A stretch of DNA of 50,430 bases from Peribacillus muralis. GTDB taxonomy: Bacteria; Bacillota; Bacilli; Bacillales; DSM-1321. Position 1 is the stretch's first letter, and each line of letters opens with the position of its first letter. Of the stretch, positions 16,454 to 26,067 are shown one piece after another. The DNA is taken from positions 65,906-116,335 of the forward strand of contig NZ_LMBV01000010.1 of NCBI RefSeq assembly GCF_001439925.1, given 5' to 3'. A program made the position numbers and the translations under genes. The notes under the pieces were generated by a model. It saw only the letters and a list, made by a program, of their open reading frames with translations. It was not told the origin of the DNA and ran no database searches.

Positions 16454-17374
16454 TTATTCTTTCGTGACCAATTTCAGTGGAACGGAGATGGTTTCCTCCA
16501 CTTTGTCACCTTTCAACACCTTTTCAGCCGCATTAACCGCCTCTTCACCAATCAGGGCCGGCTGCTGGGCAATTGTAGCTTTTAGTTCTCCGCTCTCGAC
16601 TGCCTTCAATGCATCATCATTGCCATCGAAACCAACCACGATGATGTCTTTGCCGGCTGCCTTGATCGCTTCAATGGCACCTAAAGCCATTTCATCATTA
16701 TGTGCGAATACCGCTTGGATGTCTTTATTTCCTTGCAGGATATTTTCCATGACGTTAAGACCTTTTGTGCGGTCGAATTCTGCCGTCTGGCTTGTCAGAA
16801 CATCCAATTGCTTGTCCGCAAGATTGTGGAAGCCTTTTCCGCGTTCACGAGTGGCAGACGCTCCAGATACACCTTCAAGCTCCACTACCTTTGCTTTTTC
16901 GCCAAGCTCCTTAACTAAATATTCCGCAGCTATTTCACCACCAGCGACATTGTCTGAGGCGATGAACGTTTCGATATCGCCTTCGTCGGCTGAGCGGTCA
17001 ATCGTAATGACGGGAATGCCCGCATCATTTGCATCTTTAACGGCTGAGGATATCGCGGCAGAGTCTGTTGGATTCACAAGAAGAACATCCACCTTTTGCA
17101 GGATTAAATCTTCAATTCCGCTAGTTTGTTTAGCTGTATCATCCTGGGCATCTACAACTGTAACTTTCATGCCTTTTGCTTTTGCTTCTTTTTCAATGCC
17201 ATCCTTTAATGAAACGAAGAATGGATTGTTTAACGTTGAAATGCTGACGCCGATTTTGACGCCTTTTACAGAGTCTTTCTTTTCTTTTTTATTTTCTTTC
17301 AGACCCGAATCCATTGAGCAGGCAGCTAAGACCATTAAAGAAAGAATCATGATGATCGATACGATTTTTTTCAT
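16454..17374 (-). CDS. rbsB: Ribose ABC transporter substrate-binding lipoprotein
   Basis: A 306-residue lipoprotein with a signal peptide ending in lipobox LAAC (Cys19). The mature part is a periplasmic-binding-protein type 1 fold: GVSISTLNNPFFVSLKDG at the start of the domain, DAQDD, LLVNPTDS, ITIDRSAD, ASDNVAGG, GASATRERGKG and VVGFDGNDDAL. These are the ribose-contacting and hinge motifs of RbsB. It captures ribose outside the membrane and delivers it to RbsC/RbsA. It is the last gene of the operon and directly precedes a terminator. GAGGTG is spaced correctly before ATG 17374. Confidence 0.93.
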   Translation of the reverse strand: MKKIVSIIMILSLMVLAACSMDSGLKENKKEKKDSVKGVKIGVSISTLNNPFFVSLKDGIEKEAKAKGMKVTVVDAQDDTAKQTSGIEDLILQKVDVLLVNPTDSAAISSAVKDANDAGIPVITIDRSADEGDIETFIASDNVAGGEIAAEYLVKELGEKAKVVELEGVSGASATRERGKGFHNLADKQLDVLTSQTAEFDRTKGLNVMENILQGNKDIQAVFAHNDEMALGAIEAIKAAGKDIIVVGFDGNDDALKAVESGELKATIAQQPALIGEEAVNAAEKVLKGDKVEETISVPLKLVTKE

Positions 17375-17389
17375 ATATTACACCTCTGC

Positions 17390-18334
17390 TTATGATTTTT
17401 TACGGTCAAGTAAGACCGCGATTAATATAACTGCACCTTTTACCACTTGTTGGTAGAAAGAGGATACACCAAGTAAATTCATTCCGTTATTCAAGGTGCC
17501 GATGATCAAGACGCCCACGAGCGTGCCGAACAATCGGCCTTTACCGCCTGAAAGGCTCGTTCCGCCTAGCACCACGGCTGCGATGGCATCCATTTCATAG
17601 GATTGCCCTGCCGTTGGCTGTGCCGAGTTCAGACGCGAGGTCAATATCGCACCGGCAATGGCTGCCATCGTACCTGCCAGCCCATAAATGGCCACCTTCA
17701 CGCGGTCAACTTTAATTCCGGAAATGCGTGAAGCCTTTTCATTTCCGCCAATGGCATAAGTTTTGCGGCCAAACGATGTTTTATGCAATAGGAACCAAAG
17801 GATGAAGAAGGCGATGACCATCACGACCGCCGGTACTGGCAAGCCCAGGAAGTAACCCCGTCCAAGCATTTGGAACGTGACCGAATCACCAATTCCCGTT
17901 ATTGGCTTCCCATCCGTATAAACGAGCGTCAATCCACGGAAAATCGTCATCGTAGCCAGAGTAACGATGAAGGGCGCCATTTTTCCTTTTGATACGAGAA
18001 TTCCATTGATTACACCCATTATTGTCCCAAGCAGGACCCCTACCAATATAGCAAGGATCGGGTCCATTCCCGAGACCATCATGCCAGCCATAAGCGCACT
18101 GGATAGTGCCAGAATGGAACCGACTGACAAGTCGATGCCGCCTGTCAGGATGATGAAGGTCATCCCGAATGCAATAAGTGCATTGATGGAGGTTTGACGC
18201 AATAAATTCAAAATATTGTTCGGTTCCATGAATGATGGATTTAAAACGGTTATTACGATAAATAATAGAACCAAGGCGAGTAACGGACCGAATTTTTGCC
18301 AGATCCCGCTTTTTCCTGTAGTCTCAAGTTTCAT
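17390..18334 (-). CDS. rbsC: Ribose ABC transporter permease
   Basis: A 314-residue permease with about eight to ten hydrophobic segments and the BPD_transp_2 signature region GGIDLSVGSILALSSALMAG and, near the C-terminus, VVLGGTSLSGGKGRLFGTLVG. It forms the membrane channel for ribose import. One base separates it from the upstream rbsA stop, and GGGGGAAC before ATG 18334 provides the ribosome binding site inside the rbsA end. Confidence 0.93.
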   Translation of the reverse strand: MKLETTGKSGIWQKFGPLLALVLLFIVITVLNPSFMEPNNILNLLRQTSINALIAFGMTFIILTGGIDLSVGSILALSSALMAGMMVSGMDPILAILVGVLLGTIMGVINGILVSKGKMAPFIVTLATMTIFRGLTLVYTDGKPITGIGDSVTFQMLGRGYFLGLPVPAVVMVIAFFILWFLLHKTSFGRKTYAIGGNEKASRISGIKVDRVKVAIYGLAGTMAAIAGAILTSRLNSAQPTAGQSYEMDAIAAVVLGGTSLSGGKGRLFGTLVGVLIIGTLNNGMNLLGVSSFYQQVVKGAVILIAVLLDRKKS

Positions 18335-18335
18335 C

Positions 18336-19817
18336 CTAGTTCCCCCCTGTCGCCAATGCCATAATTTTTTCTTGTGTCGCTTCCTGCTTTAACAATTCCC
18401 CAGCAATTTCACCTTCGTGTACCACAAGGATCCTATCGCTCATACCAACGATTTCCGGAAGCTCCGACGAAACCATGATGATGGCGATCCCCCGTTCCGT
18501 CAATTCATTCATCAATTCATAAATTTCCCGTTTTGCTCCAACATCGATGCCTCTCGTAGGCTCATCCATAATTAATACCTTTGGGGAGGTGCCGATCCAT
18601 TTTGCGATGACCACTTTTTGCTGGTTGCCTCCGGATAGGGTGCCGATGATCGTCTCAGCAGAAGATGTCTTCACGTGAAGTCGTTTGATCATCATATCTG
18701 CAAAATTTCTCTCATCCCCCGTTTTTACGAGCCCGCTTGGAGCAAAGCTTTTTAAATTCGGCAACCCGATATTTTCCCTTACGGAAAAGTCGAGGATCAG
18801 CCCCTCTTCTTTACGGTTTTCCGTAATGAAAGCCAGGCCGTTCCGTACCGCATCCGAGGGTTTTCGTATGGAAACCCTCTTGCCTTCCACGGTAATCTCA
18901 CCGCGATCTATTTGATCGACACCGAAAAGGGCGCGCACGATTTCTGTTCTGCCTGCTCCCATCAATCCGGCTACACCCACAATCTCGCCTTGCCGAACTG
19001 AGAAATTAATATCCTCAAACATCCCTTTTTTCATTAATCCTTTTACATCAAGGACTACATCGCCAAGCTTCGCTTCACGGTGAGGGAACCGATCCTCCAG
19101 CTCCCGCCCGACCATTTTTTGCACCACCTCATCGAAATTCGTCTCGACGATTTTTTTCGTATCAACCGTTTTACCGTCACGCATAACGGTGATCCTGTCA
19201 CATATGGCGAATATTTCTTCCATCCGGTGCGAGATATATACAAGTGATACTCCCTTTTTTGTAAGGTCCTTCATCACTTCAAAGAGCTTTTCGATTTCCC
19301 TATCGGTTAACGCTGCGGTCGGTTCGTCCATGATGATGACTTCTGCCTCCGTCATAAGTGCCTTGGCAATCTCAATCATTTGCTGTTCCCCTACGGAACA
19401 AAGTCCGGCTTCCTTATCAAAGGGAAGGGAAATATTAAGTGTTTTAAACACTTCTTTTGCACGCGCTTTCATTTGCTTCATTTTCAAGACGCCAAAGCCA
19501 TTTACCATTTCCTTGCCGATAAATAGGTTTTCCAGCACGGTCATTTCCGGCCATATATTCAATTCCTGACGGATAAATGCCATCCCCGCCTCTTCTGCTT
19601 CCTTTGAATCCTTGAATGAGATTTCATTGCCGTTGATTACAATCGTTCCTTGATCGTGCTTATGAAGACCAGTCAAAATGTTCATCAAGGTTGATTTACC
19701 CGCTCCATTTTCCCCCATGAGTGCATGTACCTCACCAGCCTCTAACGAAAAGTGAACACCTTCCAATACCTTGTTTTGACCGAATGCCTTATATATATTC
19801 TGCATTTCGATTTGCAT
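18336..19817 (-). CDS. rbsA: Ribose ABC transporter ATP-binding protein (two ABC domains)
   Basis: A 493-residue protein with two ABC ATPase domains, as usual for RbsA. The first (about 1-240) has Walker [10 protein letters not shown], signature CSVGEQQ and Walker [12 protein letters not shown]. The second (about 250-490) has a degenerate P-loop (GLMGAGRTE), LSGGNQQK and [14 protein letters not shown]. It energises ribose uptake through RbsC. AGAGGTGA precedes ATG 19817. Confidence 0.94.
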   Translation of the reverse strand: MQIEMQNIYKAFGQNKVLEGVHFSLEAGEVHALMGENGAGKSTLMNILTGLHKHDQGTIVINGNEISFKDSKEAEEAGMAFIRQELNIWPEMTVLENLFIGKEMVNGFGVLKMKQMKARAKEVFKTLNISLPFDKEAGLCSVGEQQMIEIAKALMTEAEVIIMDEPTAALTDREIEKLFEVMKDLTKKGVSLVYISHRMEEIFAICDRITVMRDGKTVDTKKIVETNFDEVVQKMVGRELEDRFPHREAKLGDVVLDVKGLMKKGMFEDINFSVRQGEIVGVAGLMGAGRTEIVRALFGVDQIDRGEITVEGKRVSIRKPSDAVRNGLAFITENRKEEGLILDFSVRENIGLPNLKSFAPSGLVKTGDERNFADMMIKRLHVKTSSAETIIGTLSGGNQQKVVIAKWIGTSPKVLIMDEPTRGIDVGAKREIYELMNELTERGIAIIMVSSELPEIVGMSDRILVVHEGEIAGELLKQEATQEKIMALATGGN

Positions 19818-19835
19818 CGCTCTTCACCTCTTTCT

Positions 19836-20228
19836 TTAAAAGAATACTCCAGACTGCAAAATGCAATTTGAATACGGCGTCGTCTCCCCGGTTCGGATGA
19901 TCGCTTTCGCTTTAGCTGTCAGCTTCTTGAAATCCTCGTGTGAAACATATTCAATTGCTTCGCCGAATTGCTGATCCATATATTGATGCTGATCTGGATT
20001 TTTCTCTTTCACCTCAGTGGCGGCGATGACCTTTTCAATGACCATATCATCGTATACGGCACCGACGACAGCTTGAAACGACGGGGTCCCTGGTGTCAGT
20101 GCTAAGTCTATCTTGATGACCCCCGGCGGCACCGGCAGCCCGGCGTCACCTACAACTATATAATCGGTATGACCAAGGTCGACAAGGACCTTGGCTATTG
20201 AACTATTGATGATGCCTTGACGTTTCAT
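19836..20228 (-). CDS. rbsD: D-ribose pyranase
   Basis: A 130-residue protein with the complete RbsD fold and motifs: an early [16 protein letters not shown] segment with the catalytic His, and the C-terminal [13 protein letters not shown]. It converts beta-ribopyranose to the furanose form that ribokinase accepts. It overlaps the ribokinase gene by four bases and sits between rbsK and rbsA, as in Bacillus. Confidence 0.94.
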   Translation of the reverse strand: MKRQGIINSSIAKVLVDLGHTDYIVVGDAGLPVPPGVIKIDLALTPGTPSFQAVVGAVYDDMVIEKVIAATEVKEKNPDQHQYMDQQFGEAIEYVSHEDFKKLTAKAKAIIRTGETTPYSNCILQSGVFF

Positions 20229-21109
20229 CCTTCAAGGCCCCTTTCCACTTCCGCCCTATGCGGCATGCCTCCTTGGGCGCCTAGCTTCGTCACGGAAATG
20301 GAAGCTGCCCGGTTCGCGAATATCAAACATTCGTCATAGCTTTTCCCTTCTGCAACGGCCACTGCGAAGGCAGCGTTGAATGTATCACCTGCACCTGTCG
20401 TATCCACTGCTTCAACTACAAAGCTCGGAACAATCTTTTCTTCATGTCCGTCGAAATAGCGGACACCGTTTTTTCCTTCTGTAATGAATAATTTATTGGG
20501 ATACTCAGTCAGAGCCTTCGTTCGATCTCTCCCATCGAAAAGGATTTCGAATTCATGTTCATTGGGCGTCAGGAATGCTGCCTGTTGAATGACAGCCTCG
20601 CTTAGCTTTCGGGCGGGAGCTGGGTTCAAAAGCAATCTTTTTTGGAGTGTTTTGCACAACTCAGCCACATATTCGACCGTTTCCTCGGGTATTTCCTGCT
20701 GAACCATGACGATATCCGCTTCCTCAATCGCCTTTTGAGCCTTTTGGACATAATCGGGAGTAATGAAATCATTTGCCCCTTTAACGACAATAATGCTGTT
20801 ATCACCTTCAGAAAGGATGATATGTGCCGTACCGGACGTTGAACCTGTAACCGGTTCCACATAGTCCGTATTTACGCCATTTTTTTTCAGGTTTTCTAAA
20901 ATGACTTCTCCATAAAAATCATCTCCTACACAGCCAATCATTGTTACATCTGCACCAAGGCGAGCTGCTGCCACTGCCTGATTGGCTCCTTTTCCACCTG
21001 GGACCGTGATGAAGGAATCTCCTAAAACTGTTTCTCCTGCTTTTGGGCGCTTAGCTGATGTCACCACTAAATCCATCGAGGAACTCCCCACTACTGCAAT
21101 TTTAATCAC
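20225..21109 (-). CDS. rbsK: Ribokinase
   Basis: A 294-residue PfkB-family sugar kinase. Visible motifs are GSSSMDLVV at the N-terminus, the substrate-binding [15 protein letters not shown], and the C-terminal catalytic [13 protein letters not shown] with its Asp base. It phosphorylates ribose to ribose 5-phosphate. It starts at GTG 21109, overlapping the rbsR stop by four bases (GTGA), which couples translation of repressor and kinase. Confidence 0.94.
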   Translation of the reverse strand: MIKIAVVGSSSMDLVVTSAKRPKAGETVLGDSFITVPGGKGANQAVAAARLGADVTMIGCVGDDFYGEVILENLKKNGVNTDYVEPVTGSTSGTAHIILSEGDNSIIVVKGANDFITPDYVQKAQKAIEEADIVMVQQEIPEETVEYVAELCKTLQKRLLLNPAPARKLSEAVIQQAAFLTPNEHEFEILFDGRDRTKALTEYPNKLFITEGKNGVRYFDGHEEKIVPSFVVEAVDTTGAGDTFNAAFAVAVAEGKSYDECLIFANRAASISVTKLGAQGGMPHRAEVERGLEG

Positions 21110-22095
21110 GGCTTTTCCACCTTTCTTCTCGTTGTTTGTCTTTCCACAAAAGAAACAGGTAGCTTCTTATGTGTTTCTGCAATTTTTTCCTGATTGATTT
21201 TCCTGATTAGCATTTCCGCAGCTTGTGCACCCATCTCATAGGCTGGCTGGCGAATTGTCGATAACGGCGGATGCAATAACTGCGTGAAGGCGATATCATC
21301 ATAGCCGATCAATTGAATATCCTCCGGAATCCGGATTCCCCGCTTCAAGATTTCTTGAAGGGCAGCAGCTGCCACAATATCATTACAAGCGATGATTCCA
21401 TCCGTGTTTGGATATTGCTCGAACAGCTGTCGCGCACAAATTTGTCCGCCTTGAAGGGTCAAGGATGAGTCCATCACCTGCACATTCACCTTCGCTTGTG
21501 TCAGCTCCTCCAATGCGGCCATATACCGTTCATAAACAGGCTTTATTTCCACTGGTCCTCTAATCAAAACGATATTTGTACTGCCCCTATCTAGCAATAC
21601 CCGTGCTGCCAGCCTGCCGCCCGTCTTTTGGTCGGAATACACGGCTGGCAATTTCTCTCCCGTCCGATCTAGAAGAACGACTGGAATTTCGAGATTATCA
21701 AAATTTTCATTGGCTTCTTCACTTGTCGAAGCAATCATGCCCACTACATTATTCTGTAGAAAAGTATCGATATATTCTATTTCCTTCTCTCTCTTCTCAT
21801 CGCTATTCCCGAAGATCAGCCGATATCCAAATTGCTGCAAATAATCCTCGACACCCCTCGCCATTTCTGGGAAGAAAGGATTCGTGATGTCCGGTAAGAT
21901 CAAGCCAACCAATTTGGATTTACGATTATAAAGGGACCTTGCCACTTCATTCGGTTTATAATTCAGTTTTTCAACAGCCGCCATGACGACCTTTTTAGTG
22001 TCTTCATGTGCATAGCCGCTGCCATTCATGACTCTAGAAACCGTTGCTACGGAAACTCCTGCTTCCTTCGCAACCTCCCGAATAGTTGCCACCAT
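21106..22095 (-). CDS. rbsR: LacI-family repressor of the ribose operon
   Basis: A 329-residue regulator: N-terminal LacI helix-turn-helix (ATIREVAKEAGVSVATVSRVMNG) and a periplasmic-binding-like effector domain (LVGLILPDITNPFFPEMARG, then IRGPVEIKP, IIACNDIVAAAALQ, QLIGYDDIAF). As the first gene of rbsRKDACB it should repress its own operon and respond to ribose or a CcpA/HPr signal. ATG 22095 is chosen because GAGGTG at 22100-22105 is only then suitably spaced; the in-frame GTG at 22101 abuts the Shine-Dalgarno. The operator lies 20 bases upstream of the start. Confidence 0.92.
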   Translation of the reverse strand: MVATIREVAKEAGVSVATVSRVMNGSGYAHEDTKKVVMAAVEKLNYKPNEVARSLYNRKSKLVGLILPDITNPFFPEMARGVEDYLQQFGYRLIFGNSDEKREKEIEYIDTFLQNNVVGMIASTSEEANENFDNLEIPVVLLDRTGEKLPAVYSDQKTGGRLAARVLLDRGSTNIVLIRGPVEIKPVYERYMAALEELTQAKVNVQVMDSSLTLQGGQICARQLFEQYPNTDGIIACNDIVAAAALQEILKRGIRIPEDIQLIGYDDIAFTQLLHPPLSTIRQPAYEMGAQAAEMLIRKINQEKIAETHKKLPVSFVERQTTRRKVEKP

Positions 22096-22114
22096 TTCCA
22101 CCTCAATAATATTG

Positions 22115-22128
22115 TGTAACCGTTTACA
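22115..22128. promoter_or_regulatory. cre / RbsR-type operator of the ribose operon
   Basis: TGTAACCGTTTACA matches the cre consensus TGWNANCGNTNWCA at every defined position and is nearly palindromic. LacI-family RbsR and CcpA both bind this class of site, so both may act here just upstream of rbsR. Confidence 0.75.
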
Positions 22129-22311
22129 TAAATCTTATCACTATTTTATCGGAACGGCAAGCTTTATTGTAAAGATAACTTTTAGGTAATCGAGACCAAA
22201 TGACATGACATACTCGATGATAAATTTTTTGTTGACGATTTGTACTTAGACCGTTGCTTTCCACTACATTTTTGGAGACGTGAACGCTTCCCTTCCTATC
22301 CAATAAGAAAG

Positions 22312-22343
22312 CAAAAGATGCTGGCTCAGCGATTTGAGCCAGC
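22312..22343 (-). terminator. Terminator of the siderophore operon
   Basis: GCTGGCTCA (22320-22328) pairs perfectly with TGAGCCAGC (22335-22343). The minus-strand tail ATCTTTTGC is only moderately U-rich. Confidence 0.7.
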
Positions 22344-22350
22344 TTATTGA

Positions 22351-24168
22351 TTAAATGGATTTGGCAGGTAGCTTTTCGTAAAGAGCATTATTGACATATC
22401 CGAATTCTGATGCATGCGGACGATCTTCGCCATCACTGTAGCCATATTGAAGCATCCTGTTTCTGTTTAAACAGAGCTTTGTTAATTTCGGGGCGAAGAA
22501 ATTGAATAGGTCGAAACGGTCCTGCAACTGCGGGAACTTTCGCTGATGTGCAAGGATGGCATTCGTGACGCCTTCCCAGAAAACATTCTCATTCAATAGT
22601 TGCCTTTTCATCAGGATGGTGGACAAGTAACGGAAGTGACATATAAACAGTCCCGTGAAAATGAATTGAACGAGGCCTTCAGGCGGCTCGCACCTTAATA
22701 CCTTTTTTAAATCATCAGGAAGCTTGCTCAATTCAGGAAGCGGCTGATCACTTATGTTTACGTCATCAACAAAATCCTTGATTGCCAGTCTATGCGGCTT
22801 GTAATCCTTCAATACTAAAATCGTATTTTGGCCATGTGGTGAAAAAACAACTCCATATTGATAAATGAAATGTAATAACGGTGAAAGAATGACATCGAAT
22901 AGTTGGTCTGTCCACTCTCCAGCGGTTAACCCCGATTTTTCGATTAGGCTTTCTACATACGGCTTGCCATCATGGTCCACATGCAACAGAGAAGCTAACG
23001 TAACGGGCTTCTCGCCTTCTTCCATATAACTGTATATGCTTTCCCGCCATATACCGCCGAGCATTTCCAAATATTGATAAGGTACGTTTTTCAGCTTAGA
23101 GAAATAAGGATGATCGACATTTAAACTGGCGATTTCACCAGGAAGCACCACTTTGCATTCTTCTTTTAAATATCGATCATTGTCGTAAATATCCTTAATA
23201 TACTCCGTGATTTTTGGTGCGATGACTGTACGTTCTGCTGGCAACCCGCGATAGACGAGCGTATTTAATATGCTCATTGGCAGCTTGACGTGGTGTTTGT
23301 CCTTATTGGATAGGTTAACAAAGGTCCGAATCGATTGCTGCGGCAAATACTCATCGGGACCATTTCCCAAAGCCACGATCAGCTCCTTTGCCAAATCATC
23401 GGTGAAATTTTGGATGATGACATTCTTCCATTGCCATTCATGGATTGGCAGGTAATAGTAGTCTTTCTCTTCTAGCCCCTTCTCTGCCAATCTATCGGAA
23501 AAAAGTTTTCTCGTTTCGATATCCAGTTCGTTTTCCATCAATTGCTTGTAGTTTAAGGCCCCGATGGAATTGAAAGCAGCTCTTGTTTTATGGACGGCTA
23601 TCCATGATAGCTGAATTTTCTCCTGGTTTTCCGGAGCATACTTCAAGTAATCATCATAACCGAATCCGATCCTCCCCTTATTATAGGCGATCCAAGGGTG
23701 GCCGCTCATTTCTCCCTCAAGCCATGCATAATCCAGCTCGACTAAATCATCAGCACTTTGGTCTGGTTTGGTTAGCAATTGCAGGTCGGCAAGCAATGTA
23801 TGATTGAATTCCTTAATCAAATGGCCGGTTGTTTCTGCCGTCATCCCAATTAGCGGCTGAAGGTCCAAAATGAATTGGATGGCATCATCGGCTTGTGTAG
23901 CTTCCCCTGTTGCCATTTCATAGACTGAAATCGAACCAGCCTGAACTTCATAGCTGTCAAACAAGCGAGGCGAGGCTAAAAATCGATACGATATTTCTTC
24001 ATTTATCTTTAACTCGTATACGTTTCCACCTGCATCTTCCATCAAGACAGCTGGATGGATCATATCCTCATACATATATTCGGAAATCATTTTGGCGAGC
24101 AGATTTTGGTTTACGATCGACCAGTTTTTTTTCGTTGCCACATTTTCCACTTCATTTACGAATTGCAT
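22351..24168 (-). CDS. IucA/IucC-family NIS siderophore synthetase, last gene (RhbF-like)
   Basis: A 605-residue NRPS-independent siderophore (NIS) synthetase. It has the IucA/IucC domain (about 120-360) with GHPWIAYNKGRIGF and the C-terminal FhuF-like/ferric reductase-type region, including SPHGQNTIL and KDFVDDVNI. NIS enzymes adenylate a citrate carboxylate and condense it with an amine. By analogy with RhbF/IucC this one would add the second N-hydroxy-N-acetyl-diaminopropane arm. GGGGAGATAA precedes ATG 24168. It terminates the operon. Confidence 0.88.
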   Translation of the reverse strand: MQFVNEVENVATKKNWSIVNQNLLAKMISEYMYEDMIHPAVLMEDAGGNVYELKINEEISYRFLASPRLFDSYEVQAGSISVYEMATGEATQADDAIQFILDLQPLIGMTAETTGHLIKEFNHTLLADLQLLTKPDQSADDLVELDYAWLEGEMSGHPWIAYNKGRIGFGYDDYLKYAPENQEKIQLSWIAVHKTRAAFNSIGALNYKQLMENELDIETRKLFSDRLAEKGLEEKDYYYLPIHEWQWKNVIIQNFTDDLAKELIVALGNGPDEYLPQQSIRTFVNLSNKDKHHVKLPMSILNTLVYRGLPAERTVIAPKITEYIKDIYDNDRYLKEECKVVLPGEIASLNVDHPYFSKLKNVPYQYLEMLGGIWRESIYSYMEEGEKPVTLASLLHVDHDGKPYVESLIEKSGLTAGEWTDQLFDVILSPLLHFIYQYGVVFSPHGQNTILVLKDYKPHRLAIKDFVDDVNISDQPLPELSKLPDDLKKVLRCEPPEGLVQFIFTGLFICHFRYLSTILMKRQLLNENVFWEGVTNAILAHQRKFPQLQDRFDLFNFFAPKLTKLCLNRNRMLQYGYSDGEDRPHASEFGYVNNALYEKLPAKSI

Positions 24169-24190
24169 ACACTTATCTCCCCTTCACTTA

Positions 24191-25519
24191 TTAGTAGGCC
24201 GCGACAGGTGTTTTGACACGGAATGATTGAAATGCTCCTTTTGGTTCGGCTGGATAAACGTCCCTGCCTGCTAATTGATTAATAATAATTGAATTTCGGT
24301 ATGCCCCTAACCCTAAATCCGGTGCACCTACACCATGCGTATGTATCTCTCCGTTCTGAATGAAGAGGTGATTGGAAGTAGGGACGGTCGTGCCAATCCG
24401 GTAGTCCTTGCTTATTTCCAAACGGCCAAGCTCATCTCGGACAAGAAGGTTTTCCATGCCATCAAGAAAGGTAGGAACGGTTGATTTATATCCTGTTCCG
24501 AATACTATCGCTTCTGTATCGACATCAAAATCACTATCCTCGACCCATTGTCTACATTTCAATGTCCATCCACCTTCACCCGGTTTTAATGCAGTAACCT
24601 CCGTCATTGCCCTAAGTTCAATGGCAAGTTCGGCATTTCCAATCGTTTTCTCATAAATTTTGTCGAAAATCGATGCAATCGTCGTCGCACTGATTCCTTT
24701 ATACAAAAGGTCCTGCTTTGGCAGAATTTCATCCTTCTTCTCCTGCGGCAGACGATAAAAGAAATCGAGATAGTCCGGCGTGAAGTATTCCAAACCAAGT
24801 TTTGAATATTCCATAGGGAAAAATCCTTTTGACCTTGTATACCAGTTCAGCTGATAACCATGATTTTCCTGTTCATTCAACAGATCCTCAAACACCTCGG
24901 CTGCACTCTGGCCCGATCCGACAACCGTTATCGATTTTTTATTCAATATATTTTCCTTATTCCGCAAGTAATCGGCAGAATGCAGGATACTTTCTCCTAC
25001 AAATGGGCTAAAAGCAGCCGGCACCGCTGGGGCACTTCCGATTCCCAGTACCACATGACGGCTATGATATACCTCTACCTGTCGAGTTTGTTCATCCCTT
25101 ACGTGTATCTGGTAAACGGGCTCCTCTTGATCCTTTGTATACTCTATCGTTTCCACCGCTTTTCCAAAACAGCAGCTATCGAGCTGATTGGCAGTCCAGC
25201 GACAATAATCGTTATATTCTTTCCTAGGTATCAGAAACTTTTCAAGAAAGTAGAAATGATAAAGCCTGTCATGCTGCTGTAAATAATTCAAAAAACTATA
25301 TTTACTAGTCACATCCGCCATGCTGACTAAATCAGCGAAGAACGGCACTTGCAGCGTCGTCCCCTCAAGCAGCATCCCTTCATGCCAATTAAATTCCTGC
25401 TTCCTTTCAAAAAAGAGAGCATGTAGTTCTGGAGTTTTCTCCAATAAGGCGGCAAGGCCCAAATTAAAAGGACCAATACCGATCCCGATCACATCATAGA
25501 TAAATGGTTGCTTCTCCAT
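24191..25519 (-). CDS. Amine N-monooxygenase of siderophore synthesis (RhbE/IucD-like)
   Basis: A 442-residue FAD- and NADPH-dependent N-hydroxylase. The FAD fingerprint is GIGIGPFNLGLA (about 12-23), the NADPH site VVGSGQSAAEVFEDL in the middle, and the C-terminal ATGY-like motif is FGTGYKSTVP. It should hydroxylate the terminal amine of 1,3-diaminopropane, the first step toward hydroxamate groups. The start is ATG 25519 with AAAGGAAGTGG upstream. The open frame to 25588 has no such signal. It overlaps the end of the acetyltransferase gene by 26 bases. Confidence 0.88.
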   Translation of the reverse strand: MEKQPFIYDVIGIGIGPFNLGLAALLEKTPELHALFFERKQEFNWHEGMLLEGTTLQVPFFADLVSMADVTSKYSFLNYLQQHDRLYHFYFLEKFLIPRKEYNDYCRWTANQLDSCCFGKAVETIEYTKDQEEPVYQIHVRDEQTRQVEVYHSRHVVLGIGSAPAVPAAFSPFVGESILHSADYLRNKENILNKKSITVVGSGQSAAEVFEDLLNEQENHGYQLNWYTRSKGFFPMEYSKLGLEYFTPDYLDFFYRLPQEKKDEILPKQDLLYKGISATTIASIFDKIYEKTIGNAELAIELRAMTEVTALKPGEGGWTLKCRQWVEDSDFDVDTEAIVFGTGYKSTVPTFLDGMENLLVRDELGRLEISKDYRIGTTVPTSNHLFIQNGEIHTHGVGAPDLGLGAYRNSIIINQLAGRDVYPAEPKGAFQSFRVKTPVAAY

Positions 25520-26057
25520 ATTTCCACTTCCTTTCGAAATTCTCACGCGTGCAAGCCATAAGCAAACCGGTTTTATCTGGAAGTTCAACTTCTTTAATTG
25601 GAGTGAATCCGCATTTTTTAAATAAATGAATCATCTTTTCGTTTCTGATATCCGGTTCAGCCATCACCTTTTTAGTATGGGCAGTCATGAGCTGGTATTT
25701 AACCATCGACCGTAAAAGTGGCAAAGCCAGTCCTTTTCCAAGATATTCAGGATTGCCAATGAGCAAATGAATGCCCTGGTCCCCCTCCTCGGCCTCATAA
25801 TAGTCCTCGATGATATCGCCTTTAACCCAATACGATTCCCAGTAGCTCATTGGTATTTCATCGAGGCAGCCTAAATAGAGAGTTTGGTGTGAATCGGCCA
25901 ATGCCTTTTGTAAATGGCGCGAAAATTTCTCTTTAGTGAAATTCAAATTCCAATACGGTATCACATGTTCTTCGTGCATCCAATCATGCAGCGTATCGAT
26001 ATCCCTATCAAAGTCGACTTTGACAAATGATAGCATCTGATTATATTCTTTGAGCAT
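25494..26057 (-). CDS. GNAT N-acetyltransferase of siderophore synthesis (RhbD/IucB-like)
   Basis: A 187-residue GNAT acetyltransferase with the siderophore subgroup pattern: a conserved N-terminal DWMHEEHVIPYWNLN, the central GDIIEDYYEAEEGDQGIHLLIG with the catalytic His region, and the acetyl-CoA site YLGKGLALPLLRS. It would acetylate N-hydroxy-diaminopropane. The frame is open back to 26168 inside the upstream synthetase gene, but ATG 26057 has TAGGT..GAGG upstream, leaves a 10-base gap to the previous stop and gives normal family length. Confidence 0.85.
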   Translation of the reverse strand: MLKEYNQMLSFVKVDFDRDIDTLHDWMHEEHVIPYWNLNFTKEKFSRHLQKALADSHQTLYLGCLDEIPMSYWESYWVKGDIIEDYYEAEEGDQGIHLLIGNPEYLGKGLALPLLRSMVKYQLMTAHTKKVMAEPDIRNEKMIHLFKKCGFTPIKEVELPDKTGLLMACTRENFERKWKYGEATIYL

Positions 26058-26067
26058 TTCCTCATAC

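Noticed and set aside
16416..17456. Long 346-codon open frame on the plus strand
   Set aside because: It runs antisense to rbsB and the end of rbsC, has no ribosome binding site, and its translation is Ser/Phe-rich without family features. It is a shadow of the rbs genes.
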